A stretch of DNA of 64,000 bases from Haloferax namakaokahaiae (GCF_042663225.1 NZ_JBHTAA010000005.1:1178001-1242000); one strand, 5' to 3'; counted from the first letter of the stretch, positions 25,640 to 35,148 are shown. Numbers and translations: made by a program. The notes: generated from the letters alone by a model not told the origin.

Positions 25640-26653
25640 ATGTCTCAGGAACAGCAAGTGCCGGGACGGACCCCGTCGGCTCGAAGGCGAACACTACTGC
25701 AGGGAATCGGCGTGCTGCTCGGCAGTGGTCTCTTCGCTGGCCAAGTAGCCGGAAAGGTCTCTGGTCAAGGAACTCTGTTCTCGCTCGACGAGCAGTCGAA
25801 CGGGGACGGTCTCGTGTGTACGGTAACACAAGGCGACACGGAGTACGAACTAACCCCGTTGGTTGGGACCGAGCCAGTCGAGGAGTTCTACGACCTTCGA
25901 ATCCCGGAGTTGAATGCGGCAGACAACGGCGGAACGGACCCCGGTGAGGGACCGTACTTCGCCTCAGTCGGGACTGAGTCCCTCCAGCGTGAAGCCACGT
26001 CGGTGCTGTTCCTGTACGAAGGGCCGAACGGCCTGAGCCTCGTCATCGTGCACGGAAAGCTGTACGAAGGTGGCGAGAGCGCGGTCACGATGGAGTACGC
26101 CAACCTCCCGACCGACCTCGAATGGCTCGTCAGAGACGACTACTACATCAACCCCAACACCGGCCAACGCGCGAGTACGAACTACGACAACTGGGACACG
26201 ACTGGAGCGACCCGACTAATCGACTGGCGCTGGGCGGCGGCCCGAACCGACGGTGGCGTCCTCGGATACTTCGATGGCCCGTTCTCCATCACCGTCACCC
26301 CGTTCTTCAACGAAGACGCCTCGCTGTACCAAGACGGGTTTGCCGACTTCACTGGATGGGAAATCCTCTCCGGTGACCTCGAATCACCCAACCGTATCTC
26401 GCTCGACTTGGACGAGCCAATCACCATCACCTGTGAGGAACCCTCCGACGACGAAGGCGAGAATGGGGAAGACAACGGGAACGGTAACGACGACAACGAC
26501 AACAACGACGACAACGACAACGGCAGCGACAACAACGACGACGACAACGATAACGACGGTGGCAACAACAACGACGACGACGACGAGAAAGACGAAGAAG
26601 ACGGGAAAGATGACGGAGACGACGGTGGTGAAATCTGCGAAGTCCAATCGTAG
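25640..26653 (+). CDS. Tat-secreted protein with Asp/Asn-rich C-terminal tail
   Basis: The 337-residue protein has a twin-arginine signal (Arg-Arg-Arg-Thr-Leu-Leu near residue 16, then a hydrophobic stretch) without a lipobox, so the product is released or loosely attached. The central domain (about 45-265) is beta-rich with many Trp and Tyr residues and no family I recognise. The tail of about 60 residues is almost only Asp, Asn, Gly and Glu. Such tails may bind Ca or stay soluble in brine. The gene lies between the two tRNA-Phe arrays. Confidence 0.75.
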   Translation: MSQEQQVPGRTPSARRRTLLQGIGVLLGSGLFAGQVAGKVSGQGTLFSLDEQSNGDGLVCTVTQGDTEYELTPLVGTEPVEEFYDLRIPELNAADNGGTDPGEGPYFASVGTESLQREATSVLFLYEGPNGLSLVIVHGKLYEGGESAVTMEYANLPTDLEWLVRDDYYINPNTGQRASTNYDNWDTTGATRLIDWRWAAARTDGGVLGYFDGPFSITVTPFFNEDASLYQDGFADFTGWEILSGDLESPNRISLDLDEPITITCEEPSDDEGENGEDNGNGNDDNDNNDDNDNGSDNNDDDNDNDGGNNNDDDDEKDEEDGKDDGDDGGEICEVQS

Positions 26654-27001
26654 AGATCCACTTCGAAACACGCTGAATGTACCTCAGGTGTGACAGACTG
26701 CGTCTCCGGACGCTCGTCTATGAGCGTCGATTGCCCTCTCGCGGTTCGAGCACACTACGGGCACTTTCTGTGCGAAGATAAGTGAAGAGAAATCGAAGCG
26801 ACTCCCAAAACCGAAAATAGAAATTCTGAGGCAGGACAAACAACTTATAAGAGATATCTAGGTCGGCGTGCCGAATTACGTTCGAATAGGCACAAGTATG
26901 GCCGTTTCAGGCTGTTTTGGAAACTCCATCCAACACACGTCTGTTCGTTGGCACGAAATTGCACAAGACTTATCCGTCTCACCCGGCACTGTTCAAAAGC
27001 A
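26654..27001. other. 348-bp intergenic region before the cold-shock gene
   Basis: No gene is seen. TATA-like elements lie near 26839-26846 (about 160 nt from the gene) and 26967-26973 (about 32 nt). The longer transcript would give the cold-shock mRNA an unusual leader, as is common for bacterial csp genes. Confidence 0.4.
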
Positions 27002-27196
27002 ATGGCGAAAGGTACGGTTGATTTCTTCAACGACACTGGCGGCTATGGTTTCATCTCGACTGAGGACGCGGACGACGACGTTTTCTTCCACATGGAAGAT
27101 GTTGGCGGTCCAGACCTCGAAGAGGGTCAGGAAATCGAATTCGACATCGAACAGGCCCCCAAGGGCCCCCGCGCGAAGAACGTCACCCGCCTCTAA
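27002..27196 (+). CDS. cspA: cold-shock domain protein
   Basis: The 64-residue protein is a single cold-shock OB fold with RNP1-like 'GGYGFIS' and RNP2-like 'VFFHM' motifs. It binds single-stranded RNA or DNA and is thought to melt mRNA structure. The length matches the family exactly. The ATG at 27002 follows a short spacer after a TATA-like stretch. Confidence 0.92.
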   Translation: MAKGTVDFFNDTGGYGFISTEDADDDVFFHMEDVGGPDLEEGQEIEFDIEQAPKGPRAKNVTRL

Positions 27197-27366
27197 ACAG
27201 GCCGACGTTCCACCGCTGAATCTCACACACTGACGAACTTTCTTCCGTTTTTCACACCAACTACTGGCGAGACAGGGTCTGGATAGACCGCCGTCTCTCG
27301 CGCCGATAATTTCGGACGAGTCAGAAGGCTCATATCCATTGGCAGTTGTGCATGAAATGAACAACA

Positions 27367-28092
27367 ATGCCCGACGAGCAGGAGCAACAACACGCCCTTG
27401 GTCACGACGATTCACACATTGGGAAGGGCCTGTTCGAGGAGTCGATGGGTCCCGGTTCGTCCTTTGCACACCTCTACCGTGGAGAAATCCACCGAATGAA
27501 GTTGTGGCGAGAGCGCCTCGACAGAACGAGCAACTGGGCGATTACGCTCATGGCCGGTATCCTGACGTGGTCGTTCTCCGCACAAACGCACCCGCACTAC
27601 ATCATCTTGCTCGGCGTCGTCACGCTCAGCATCTTCCTGTGTATCGAGGCCCGGCGCTTCCGCGCCTACGACATCTGGCGGTCACGCGTGCGGATGTTCC
27701 AACAGAACGTCTTCGCCTACGCGCTCGACCCGGACGGTGGTGTCGTAGACGAGAACTGGCGGCAGAAACTCGGAAACGACTACCGGATGCCGAACATGAA
27801 GATGTCCTTCGAAGAGGCGTTAGCACACCGTCTCCGACGGGTGTACCTCCCGCTCTTCGTCGTGATGCTCGCGGCGTGGGTCATCCAACTCACGGCGTAT
27901 GCAGACACGTCGAACCTCCTCGTGAGTGCGGGAATCGGAAGTGTCTCCGGGGTCGTCGTCACCACTCTGGTGGCCCTGTTCTACGTGGGGATCATGGCGA
28001 TCACGTTCCGACCGCGCGACTGGAAGGTCAACGGCGAACTCATCCCGAGCGAAGTGACCGGGTGGACCCGACCGGACCGCGACGACGCATAG
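27367..28092 (+). CDS. DUF2270 membrane protein
   Basis: The 241-residue protein has a cytoplasmic N-terminal part with 'FAHLYRGEIHRMKLWRERLDRTSNWAI', the DUF2270 signature, then two helices (about 56-90), a central soluble part and two more helices (about 155-215). The function is unknown. It ends 44 bp before the second tRNA-Phe. Confidence 0.85.
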   Translation: MPDEQEQQHALGHDDSHIGKGLFEESMGPGSSFAHLYRGEIHRMKLWRERLDRTSNWAITLMAGILTWSFSAQTHPHYIILLGVVTLSIFLCIEARRFRAYDIWRSRVRMFQQNVFAYALDPDGGVVDENWRQKLGNDYRMPNMKMSFEEALAHRLRRVYLPLFVVMLAAWVIQLTAYADTSNLLVSAGIGSVSGVVVTTLVALFYVGIMAITFRPRDWKVNGELIPSEVTGWTRPDRDDA

Positions 28093-28136
28093 AGATTCGA
28101 ATCGTTTTTTACTGCCCTTCGCCTCTGTGTGGATGC

Positions 28137-28210
28137 GCCGCCTTAGCTCAGACTGGGAGAGCACTCGACTGAAGATCGAGCTGTCCCCGGTTCAAATCCG
28201 GGAGGCGGCA
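28137..28210 (+). tRNA. tRNA-Phe (GAA), copy 2
   Basis: Identical in all 74 bases to the tRNA at 24723-24796, while 5' flanks differ. Two identical tRNA-Phe genes 3.4 kb apart enclose the secreted, cold-shock and DUF2270 genes. Confidence 0.9.
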
Positions 28211-28476
28211 TGATTTCTCTGCGATTCGACGAAGGAGCGAAGCGACTGAGTCTATGAGCAGGAAATCTGCCCTCGGACGGATTCTGAACCAGCGAGCAGC
28301 GCGAAGCGTTGCGAGTGAGGTTCACGCGAACGGAGTGAGCGTGAATACGTGAGAGGCGCGTCTCACGGCGTTCAAATGCGGGAGGCGGCATACTTCTCTG
28401 AGGCCGACCATCGAGCGAAGCGAGCGTGGCGGAGTCTGTGAGTGCAGAAACGGACGGATTTGAATCAAGGCAGCGA
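28211..28476. repeat. hairpin array after second tRNA-Phe with imperfect tRNA-end copy
   Basis: A copy of the tRNA end with one substitution lies at 28370-28390. The stretch after it shares 'TACTTCTCTGA', 'GAGCGAAGCGAGCGTGG' and 'GGATTTGAATCAA' with the first tRNA-Phe array, so the arrays are related. Perfect stems include TTCACGC/GCGTGAA and GTGAGA/TCTCAC. The last T-arm mimic is cut off just before the MFS gene at 28477. Confidence 0.8.
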
Positions 28477-29736
28477 TTACCCGCGTCCGCCCGCCAACTT
28501 CGCTGCCGCCGGAAGGCCCCGAAGTCGCCACATCGCCAGTGCGCCCACGACGGGTCCGATAATCAGGGGTGCGAACGCCCACTGCCAGCCGATTCGCTCG
28601 GCGACGATGGGCGTGAGTTGAATCGAGAAGACGGTCAAGAGGAACCCGAGCGCGGTCTGTAGGGTGAGCGCGGTACCCATGTAATTCGGGTCCGCGAGTT
28701 CGGAAATCGCAGTCGAGAACTGTGCCGAGTCGGCGACGATTGCGAAGCCCCACAGGAGGACGAACGGAGCGACGACGAGCGGAGATGCCCCGAAGATGAA
28801 CCCCGCGAGGAGGCAGGCAGACCCGCTGAGGAGCAAACTCGCGGCAGTGATGGTCGTCCGCCCCCATCGGTCGGCGGCCCGCCCGGCGACGAGCGCGCCG
28901 AGTCCGCCGATGGCAATCGTCCCGAAGGCAGTCAACGCAGCGGTCGTCGGCGTGGCGAGTGGGCTCTCAGACGCCCCGTACGAAATCGTCAGATAGAGCG
29001 GAATCCACGTCCAGACGGCGTACAACTCCCACATGTGGCCGAAGTAGCCGATGTTGGCGAGGAGTGTCGGTCGGTCGCCGAGGATGCGGCGAACGGCACT
29101 CGGGTCGAACGGTGCGGCGGGCGACTGATACGGACCCGGTCGAACGCGAAGGACGAGAATCGCACTGAGCGTGGCGAACCCGGCCGCGCCGACGAGAACG
29201 AGTCGCGGCTGGTCGATGCCGCCGACAGCGCGCAAGAGATGCGGGAGCGCCGTGCCGATAGTGAGCGCACCGATGAGTGCGCCAATCGCTAGCCCTCTGC
29301 CCTGTTCGAACCATCCCGCGATGAGTTTCATGCCCGGTGGGTAGACGCCTGCGAGCGCGACGCCAGTCAGGAACCGAAGTCCGACTGCGACGAGAGCCGA
29401 CTGAACGACCGTCCCGAGAGCCACTGTCGCGCCCGCGCCAATCAGCGCCGACCCGGCGAACAGGTAGCGAGTCTGGATGACATCCGACAGCGTGAGCGCG
29501 GCAGACGCGAGCGCGCCGACGACGAACCCGAACTGGACGGCGGTGGTCAACCACGCCGCTTGCGTCGAAGAGAGTCCCCACACCGTGGCGAGTTGCGGCG
29601 CGACGGCGCTCGCGCTAAACCACAGAGACATCGCAAACAACTCCGCGAGCGAGAGGAGCGCGAGCATCCGCCACTTCGGTTCGTTCACACCCGCAGTAAT
29701 GGCTGTGCGAAGCGAGTGGAAATCACGGGTGTGCAT
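28477..29736 (-). CDS. major facilitator superfamily transporter
   Basis: From the ATG at 29736 the protein has 419 residues and 12 predicted helices. The MFS loop 2-3 motif is partly present, and 'GRAADRWGRTT' appears in the second half (motif A repeat). The N-terminal region resembles nitrate or cyanate-type carriers, but the substrate is not clear. The 3' end touches the tRNA-Phe repeat array. Confidence 0.85.
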   Translation of the reverse strand: MHTRDFHSLRTAITAGVNEPKWRMLALLSLAELFAMSLWFSASAVAPQLATVWGLSSTQAAWLTTAVQFGFVVGALASAALTLSDVIQTRYLFAGSALIGAGATVALGTVVQSALVAVGLRFLTGVALAGVYPPGMKLIAGWFEQGRGLAIGALIGALTIGTALPHLLRAVGGIDQPRLVLVGAAGFATLSAILVLRVRPGPYQSPAAPFDPSAVRRILGDRPTLLANIGYFGHMWELYAVWTWIPLYLTISYGASESPLATPTTAALTAFGTIAIGGLGALVAGRAADRWGRTTITAASLLLSGSACLLAGFIFGASPLVVAPFVLLWGFAIVADSAQFSTAISELADPNYMGTALTLQTALGFLLTVFSIQLTPIVAERIGWQWAFAPLIIGPVVGALAMWRLRGLPAAAKLAGGRG

Positions 29737-29749
29737 CGGTGTGGCCGCG

Positions 29750-30205
29750 TTATATCTCTCGACTCTGTTGGCCGGACTGTTCTTCGATACGGAACTCCCA
29801 CCCGAGGATGTCCTGCATCGGTTCGACCTCAGAGAAGAGACTCGGGTACCACGCGTTGTCGCCGAGCGTCTCTTGGACGCGGTCCCAGTCGTGGTCTTCG
29901 ATGGGGTGGAGTGTGCCGTCGAGGACGACGCTCCGCCACTCGTGTCGAGATGCGGCGGTCCAGACGGTGAAACACGCGCGTTCGGTCTGCTCGGCGAAAC
30001 TGACCTTCTTCGACGTTTCGCCGGGCCGGAGGAAGACGAAATAGAGCGACCCGTTCGCTTCGTCGTACCCGAACGACAGCGGAATGCCGTAGGCGACACC
30101 CTCGTCGGCGAGCGAGAGGACGCCGACGCCCTCGTCACGGAGGAGGCGTGCGATGTCCTCGTCGTCCATCTCGGTACCACTGAGTTCTGCGAAATCCGGG
30201 ACCAT
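29750..30205 (-). CDS. pyridoxamine 5'-phosphate oxidase-like FMN-binding protein
   Basis: The 151-residue split-barrel protein has 'GVLSLADEGVAYGIPLSFGYD' and 'CFTVWTAASRHEWRSVVLDG', the usual features of the small PNPOx-like family in haloarchaea that binds FMN or F420. The reaction is unknown. It ends 13 nt before the MFS start in the same direction, so the two may share an mRNA. Confidence 0.82.
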   Translation of the reverse strand: MVPDFAELSGTEMDDEDIARLLRDEGVGVLSLADEGVAYGIPLSFGYDEANGSLYFVFLRPGETSKKVSFAEQTERACFTVWTAASRHEWRSVVLDGTLHPIEDHDWDRVQETLGDNAWYPSLFSEVEPMQDILGWEFRIEEQSGQQSREI

Positions 30206-30328
30206 GGGAAAGGTACGCACGGAATCGGCATAAACATGACAACGATTGCCGGAAGATGACCAGACCGTGGTACCGCTTGCGACGAGGGGCTTATCTCCGG
30301 CGGCGACAAAGCGCAAGCCGACACCCGG

Positions 30329-31123
30329 ATGACGGTGAACACACTCCATCGACCGACGCATCGAGACGCACTCGTTCATCTGGAAGCGGCCATCGAGCGC
30401 GGCGACCTCATCACGATGTTCGGTCGGTGTACGGTCGAGTACGACGGTCGAGCGACGAGCGAACTCGGTCCGGGCGACCGGTTGGTCGTTTTGAAGCCGG
30501 ACGGCTCGATTCTCGTCCACACCGACGAGAAGCGCACGCCGGTCAACTGGCAACCACCGGGGTGTACCCACACGGCGAACGTCAGGGATGGGCAACTGCG
30601 AGTCCGGAGCACGCGCTCGACTCCCGACGAGCGACTGGACGTGTGGTTCGACCGAATCGAGCAGTGTTCGGCCTACGCCGTCAACGACCGCAGCGACCTC
30701 GAACTCGCCGGAAGCGAAGAGGACCTTCGCCAGCACATCCTCGCCGACCCGTCGATTCTCGAAGCCGGCTTCGAACCGCTCGAAACCGAGCGTCAGAGCG
30801 ACGCCGGCGCGCTCGACATCTTCGGCGAAGACAGCGATGGTGTGCCGGTCGTCGTGGAGTTGAAGCGGCGGCGCGTCGGCCCCTCCGCGGCGAGTCAGCT
30901 CCGGCGGTACGTTGACGCGCTCAAACGCGAGTTCGGCGACGACGAACCGATTCGCGGAATTCTCGTCGCGCCCTCGCTCACCGACCGCGCGGCGGCCATG
31001 TTGGAGCGCGAAGGACTGGAGTTCGTCGCACTCGACCCCGGAACTGGAACGCCACCGGTCGAATTGGAGGGTGACGAAGACGAACGAAACGAAGTGGACG
31101 AAGAAAGCAAAGACACGTCCTAA
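30329..31123 (+). CDS. nucS: mismatch-specific endonuclease NucS/EndoMS
   Basis: The 264-residue protein has an N-terminal DNA-binding half, including Trp74 at the position used to hold flipped bases, and a C-terminal RecB-like nuclease with Asp163, Glu177 and Lys179 in 'ALDIF...VVVELKRR'. The spacing matches the Pyrococcus enzyme. NucS cuts both strands at mismatches and replaces MutS/MutL in several archaea and actinobacteria. The acidic tail after about residue 240 is a haloarchaeal addition. It should interact with the sliding clamp. Confidence 0.93.
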   Translation: MTVNTLHRPTHRDALVHLEAAIERGDLITMFGRCTVEYDGRATSELGPGDRLVVLKPDGSILVHTDEKRTPVNWQPPGCTHTANVRDGQLRVRSTRSTPDERLDVWFDRIEQCSAYAVNDRSDLELAGSEEDLRQHILADPSILEAGFEPLETERQSDAGALDIFGEDSDGVPVVVELKRRRVGPSAASQLRRYVDALKREFGDDEPIRGILVAPSLTDRAAAMLEREGLEFVALDPGTGTPPVELEGDEDERNEVDEESKDTS

Positions 31124-31774
31124 TCAGTCGAGTCCGGCGAGTCGAGCGAAGTTGGCGACTGTCTCGTTGGCGGTGACGCCCGTGAAGTCGCGGTCGGTGT
31201 CAGTTTCGGGCCACCCGAAGTCGTCGGCGATGCGGTCGAGGAGCGCGACGGTAAACTCGGGATGGTACTGCGTGGTCCAGATTGGCGCGGAGGCGTGTCG
31301 CGTTGCGAGGTGCTCGTAGTACGATGCGGAGCCGATGGTCTCCATCTCGTCACCGGGTTCGCGGACGTAGTCGCCGTGAACCATCGGAATCTGGCTGGAG
31401 ATGCCGTCGAAAATCCGGTCGTCCGCGAGTTCGACATCGACGATACCGCGTTTTTGCTCGCCTGCTTCGACGGTTCCGCCGAGTGCGTCGTTGACGAGTT
31501 GGTGGCCGAAACAGACGCCGTAGGTCGGAATCTCGCGTTCGACGAGTTCGCGGACGAGTCGGCGACCGTCGTCTATCCACGGTCGGTCGGCCGTCTCGTA
31601 GACGCCCGCGGTGCTGCCAGTGATGACGACCGCATCGACGCCCGAGAGGTCCGGAATCCCGTCTTGAGGGATGGAGTGGACCACTCCCTCGCGGCCGTCG
31701 AGCGCGAGGGCGGCGAGCGCGTCGGTGAAGTACTGCGGGCCGTCGGTCGGCATCGTATCGCAGACGAGAATCAT
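31124..31774 (-). CDS. class I glutamine amidotransferase domain protein
   Basis: The 216-residue protein has the nucleophile Cys88 in Tyr-Gly-Val-Cys-Phe-Gly-His and a His-Pro-Glu triad element near residue 170. It resembles GMP-synthase-type glutaminases, but no synthetase partner is adjacent. It could hydrolyse gamma-glutamyl compounds. The stop directly abuts the convergent nucS stop. Confidence 0.82.
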   Translation of the reverse strand: MILVCDTMPTDGPQYFTDALAALALDGREGVVHSIPQDGIPDLSGVDAVVITGSTAGVYETADRPWIDDGRRLVRELVEREIPTYGVCFGHQLVNDALGGTVEAGEQKRGIVDVELADDRIFDGISSQIPMVHGDYVREPGDEMETIGSASYYEHLATRHASAPIWTTQYHPEFTVALLDRIADDFGWPETDTDRDFTGVTANETVANFARLAGLD

Positions 31775-31926
31775 CGGGTGAATCGAAGCGAACCGGTCTG
31801 ATAAGTATGTCTCTTGGTACCACGAGGCGGATAAAACCGAGGTGCCGTGCGGTCGCAGACGGCGTTTTCGGAACGATGCTTCGAAGCGTTTTTAGCCCGT
31901 GTGACCCTCAGACCTCACAAGTAACT

Positions 31927-32457
31927 ATGTCAGACAAACCCGCCTCTATGTACCGGGAAATCAAGAACCCGGCGTACACGCGACGCGAGTACATCACGGG
32001 CATTCCCGGTTCCAAAATCGCACAGCACAACATGGGCGACCTGCAGGCGGACGCCGAAGACTACCCAGTCGAGATCAGCCTGAAGGTGGACGAAGACGTC
32101 CAGATTCGCCACGGCTCGCTCGAATCCGCACGTCTGTCGGCAAACCGTCTCATGCTCAAGCACGCGGGCGAGAAGCAGTACAAGATGATTCTGCGCAAGT
32201 TCCCGCACCACGTCATCCGCGAGAACAAGCAGGCGACCGGCGCAGGTGCAGACCGTGTTTCCGACGGGATGCGCCAGTCGTTCGGTAAGGTCGTCGGGAC
32301 GGCCGCCCGCATCCCACGCGGCGAGACCGTCTTCAGCATCTACTGCAAGGTCGAAGACGCCGCAACCGCGAAGGACGCCCTCCGCCGCGCCTACAACAAG
32401 ATGTCGCCGCCGTGCCGCATCACCGTCGAGCGTGGTGAGGAACTCCTCGTCGCGTAA
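31927..32457 (+). CDS. rpl10e: ribosomal protein uL16 (archaeal L10e)
   Basis: The 176-residue protein has the uL16/L10e features 'YTRREYITGIPGSKIAQHNMGD', 'RKFPHHVIRENKQATGAGADRVSDGMRQSFGK' in sections, and 'GTAARIPRGE'. It sits by the central protuberance of the large subunit and contacts the A-site tRNA. ATG 31927 is the conserved start. It is a single-gene unit here, as is usual in haloarchaea. Confidence 0.95.
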   Translation: MSDKPASMYREIKNPAYTRREYITGIPGSKIAQHNMGDLQADAEDYPVEISLKVDEDVQIRHGSLESARLSANRLMLKHAGEKQYKMILRKFPHHVIRENKQATGAGADRVSDGMRQSFGKVVGTAARIPRGETVFSIYCKVEDAATAKDALRRAYNKMSPPCRITVERGEELLVA

Positions 32458-32503
32458 TCGCACGAACCATCCAACTTTTCTGTCACCGCTTCTCTCGTAG
32501 CGT

Positions 32504-33379
32504 ATGCGCCGACTCGCAGTGACGACTTCGAGCGAAACTTTCGCGCGCATGCGCGGCCCGCTCGCAGCGCGCGGCATCGAGGTCGGACACCTCCCGGCCA
32601 AGGAGTTCGCGCTCGACCTCACTCGCCCGCCCACCGAGGAGTTCGACGTCGGATTCGTCTACCCCTCGCGGATGATGGAAGGCGGCGTCATCGACGCGCG
32701 ATACGACATCCCGTGGGTCAACACGCGCGAAGATATCCTGGCGTCGCGGAACAAAGGGGGCGTCATCGCGGCGCTCTCGCGCGCGGACATCCCCGTCCCG
32801 AAGACCGTCGCCGTCTCGAACCCAGTCGAGGACGACGAACTCGTTTCTGCCGTCGAGTCCGCCGGTCTCGACTTTCCGCTCGTCGTCAAACCCAACTCGA
32901 CTACCCGAGGCGTCGGCATCGCAAAAGCCCACGACGTGGACTCACTGCTCGGTATCGTGGACCACCAGAACCTCGTCCACGACTTCCGGGCGACAGGCGA
33001 CAAGTCCTATCTCGTCCAAGAGTGGCTTCCTGACGCCCGCGACTACCGAATCATGCTGCTCGACGGCGAGATCGTGGGCGGTGTCGAACGGCGACTCTCC
33101 GACGAGGCGAGAGCGGACGGGCGCTGGAAACACAACGTCCATCGCGGGGCCGACGCGGTCGGTATCGACGTGCCCGACGAGCACCGGGAGTTGGCGAAGG
33201 CGGTGGCCGAGACGTTGGGGATTCGCTATCTCGGTGTCGATTTGCTCGAATCGAACGGCCGGCTCGTCGTCTCGGAGACGAACGCCCGGCCGACCATCGA
33301 CGACGCCGGAAAGTACGAAGACGGTTTTTTCGACGCGCTCGCGGCGCTCATCGAGCGGGTTGCGAAAAATGCAGCGTGA
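32504..33379 (+). CDS. ATP-grasp ligase, RimK-like
   Basis: The 291-residue protein shows ATP-grasp features: 'DFPLVVKPNSTTRGVGI' binds ATP, 'YLVQEWLPDARDYRIMLLDGEIVGGVERR' is the middle strand, and 'VDLLESNGRLVVSETNARPTID' carries the metal ligands. It resembles RimK, which adds amino acids to proteins or cofactors such as F420 and tetrahydromethanopterin. The substrate is open. Confidence 0.82.
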   Translation: MRRLAVTTSSETFARMRGPLAARGIEVGHLPAKEFALDLTRPPTEEFDVGFVYPSRMMEGGVIDARYDIPWVNTREDILASRNKGGVIAALSRADIPVPKTVAVSNPVEDDELVSAVESAGLDFPLVVKPNSTTRGVGIAKAHDVDSLLGIVDHQNLVHDFRATGDKSYLVQEWLPDARDYRIMLLDGEIVGGVERRLSDEARADGRWKHNVHRGADAVGIDVPDEHRELAKAVAETLGIRYLGVDLLESNGRLVVSETNARPTIDDAGKYEDGFFDALAALIERVAKNAA

Positions 33380-33390
33380 GACGCGATTCG

Positions 33391-33753
33391 TTACTCGACG
33401 TCGATTGCGGCGGAGTCTTCTGCCCGGTCGAGTGTGACCTGTAGCACGCCGTTGTTGTACGTCGCTTTGGCGGAGTGTTCGTCCACGCGGACCGGCAGGC
33501 GGATGCGCTCGTCGAACTCTCGAAGGTCGCCAGCGGCGCTAATCGTGAGCGTCTCTCCATCGCACTTGAGGTCGATAGCGTCTTTATCGATGCCCGGGAG
33601 GTCCGCGACGAGTCGGAGTGTGTCACCCTCATCATAGACGTCGATGTGGGTATCGGAGGCGAACCCGGCGTTGCCTCCGGTCATGTCATTCATCATCCGT
33701 TCGATTTCGTCGAAGATGTTATCGAACGGGTCGTCACGGTCGTCTCTGACCAT
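33391..33753 (-). CDS. Hsp20/alpha-crystallin family small heat-shock protein
   Basis: From the ATG at 33753 the protein has 120 residues. A short N-terminal arm with Phe-Asp-x-Ile-Phe leads into the alpha-crystallin beta-sandwich ('LRLVADLPGIDKDAIDLKCDG', 'ATYNNGVLQVTL'). These proteins hold unfolding proteins for refolding. The frame extends upstream to 33864, but that part lacks conservation. It is one of three Hsp20 genes in the window. Confidence 0.85.
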   Translation of the reverse strand: MVRDDRDDPFDNIFDEIERMMNDMTGGNAGFASDTHIDVYDEGDTLRLVADLPGIDKDAIDLKCDGETLTISAAGDLREFDERIRLPVRVDEHSAKATYNNGVLQVTLDRAEDSAAIDVE

Positions 33754-34001
33754 GCGGGGCGCTATGAAATCTGAGGCTATAACGCTTCTGGCTACGACAA
33801 TCACATGAAAGAACGCCGCCATATGCCCTGAACCCGCCCATTTACTGGGGTCGAACTGGCACACACCGCCGGTTGGTGCGCGAATATGATTGTTTGAGTG
33901 AGATTCATGACTGTGTTTGAAAGGTAACGTTCGATTACGCCGGATTTACCGAAACAGATATACTGATTCCTCTCCGATAGCTAGGTGGATACTACTCGAA
34001 C

Positions 34002-35054
34002 ATGAGTGAAAAATCCTACCTTAGTGCGGGCGCGAACGTGGACGAATCGGACGTGGTGCGGGTCGGACTCAACGGATTCGGACGAATCGGCCGGAACATC
34101 TTCCGTGCCGTCCTCGAGAATCCGAAGGTCGAACTCGTCGGCATCAACGACGTCATGGACTTCGAGGACATGCGATACCTCGCCAAGTACGACTCGGTCC
34201 TCGGCCGTCTCGATGGACTCGAACTCGACGGCGACACGCTGACCATCGGCGGCACCTCGGTGAGTCTCTACAACGTTCAGTCCCCCGCTGAACTGCCGTG
34301 GGGCGAACTCGACGTGGACGTCGCACTGGAGTGTACCGGCATCTTCCGGACGAAAGAAGACGCCTCCGCGCACCTCGAAGCGGGCGCTGACAAGGTCGTC
34401 ATCTCGGCACCACCGAAAGGCGACGAACCCGTCAAGCAACTCGTCTACGGCGTCAACCACGACGAGTACGAGGGCGAAGACATCGTCTCGAACGCCTCCT
34501 GTACGACGAACTCCGTCACGCCCATCGCAAAGGTCCTCGACGAGGAGTTCGGCATCGAGAACGGTCTCTTGACGACCGTCCACGCCTACACGGGCAGCCA
34601 GAACCTCATCGACGGACCCCACGCGAAGCAGCGCCGTGGCCGCTCGGCCGCCGAGAACATCGTCCCGACGACGACCGGTGCCGCACAGGCCGCCACCGAG
34701 ATTCTGCCACAACTCGACGGCAAACTCGACGGCATGGCGATTCGCGTCCCCGTCGTCAACGGGTCGCTCACCGAACTCGTCGTCCGACTCGAAGACAAGC
34801 CGTCTGTCGATGAAATCAACGACGCCTTCCGCGCCGCGGCCGACTCCGGCCCGCTCGCGGGCGTCCTCGGCTACACCGACGACGAAGTCACCTCGCGTGA
34901 CATCCTCGGCCTGCCCTTCTCCAGCACCGTGGACCTCAACACGACCAACCAGGTCAACGACGGCGGTCTCTACAAGATTCTGACGTGGTACGACAACGAG
35001 TACGGTTTCTCCAACCGCATGCTCGACGTCGCCCACTTCATCACCCACCAGTAA
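34002..35054 (+). CDS. gapA: glyceraldehyde-3-phosphate dehydrogenase, glycolytic type I
   Basis: The 350-residue protein is a bacterial-type GAPDH with NAD motif Gly-Phe-Gly-Arg-Ile-Gly (25-30), catalytic Cys167 in Ser-Asn-Ala-Ser-Cys-Thr-Thr-Asn and His in 'TTVHAYTGSQ'. In Haloferax this enzyme works in the catabolic direction of the semi-phosphorylative Entner-Doudoroff pathway. It is followed after 94 bp by pgk. A TATA-like element lies near 33957. Confidence 0.95.
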   Translation: MSEKSYLSAGANVDESDVVRVGLNGFGRIGRNIFRAVLENPKVELVGINDVMDFEDMRYLAKYDSVLGRLDGLELDGDTLTIGGTSVSLYNVQSPAELPWGELDVDVALECTGIFRTKEDASAHLEAGADKVVISAPPKGDEPVKQLVYGVNHDEYEGEDIVSNASCTTNSVTPIAKVLDEEFGIENGLLTTVHAYTGSQNLIDGPHAKQRRGRSAAENIVPTTTGAAQAATEILPQLDGKLDGMAIRVPVVNGSLTELVVRLEDKPSVDEINDAFRAAADSGPLAGVLGYTDDEVTSRDILGLPFSSTVDLNTTNQVNDGGLYKILTWYDNEYGFSNRMLDVAHFITHQ

Positions 35055-35148
35055 GCACCACACCACTGGTTCCCCGGACTGACTGACCCGGCCCGGTTTC
35101 CGGGCCAACCTCCCCACCACTAAGTAACACCTCCACGTTTTCCAAACT

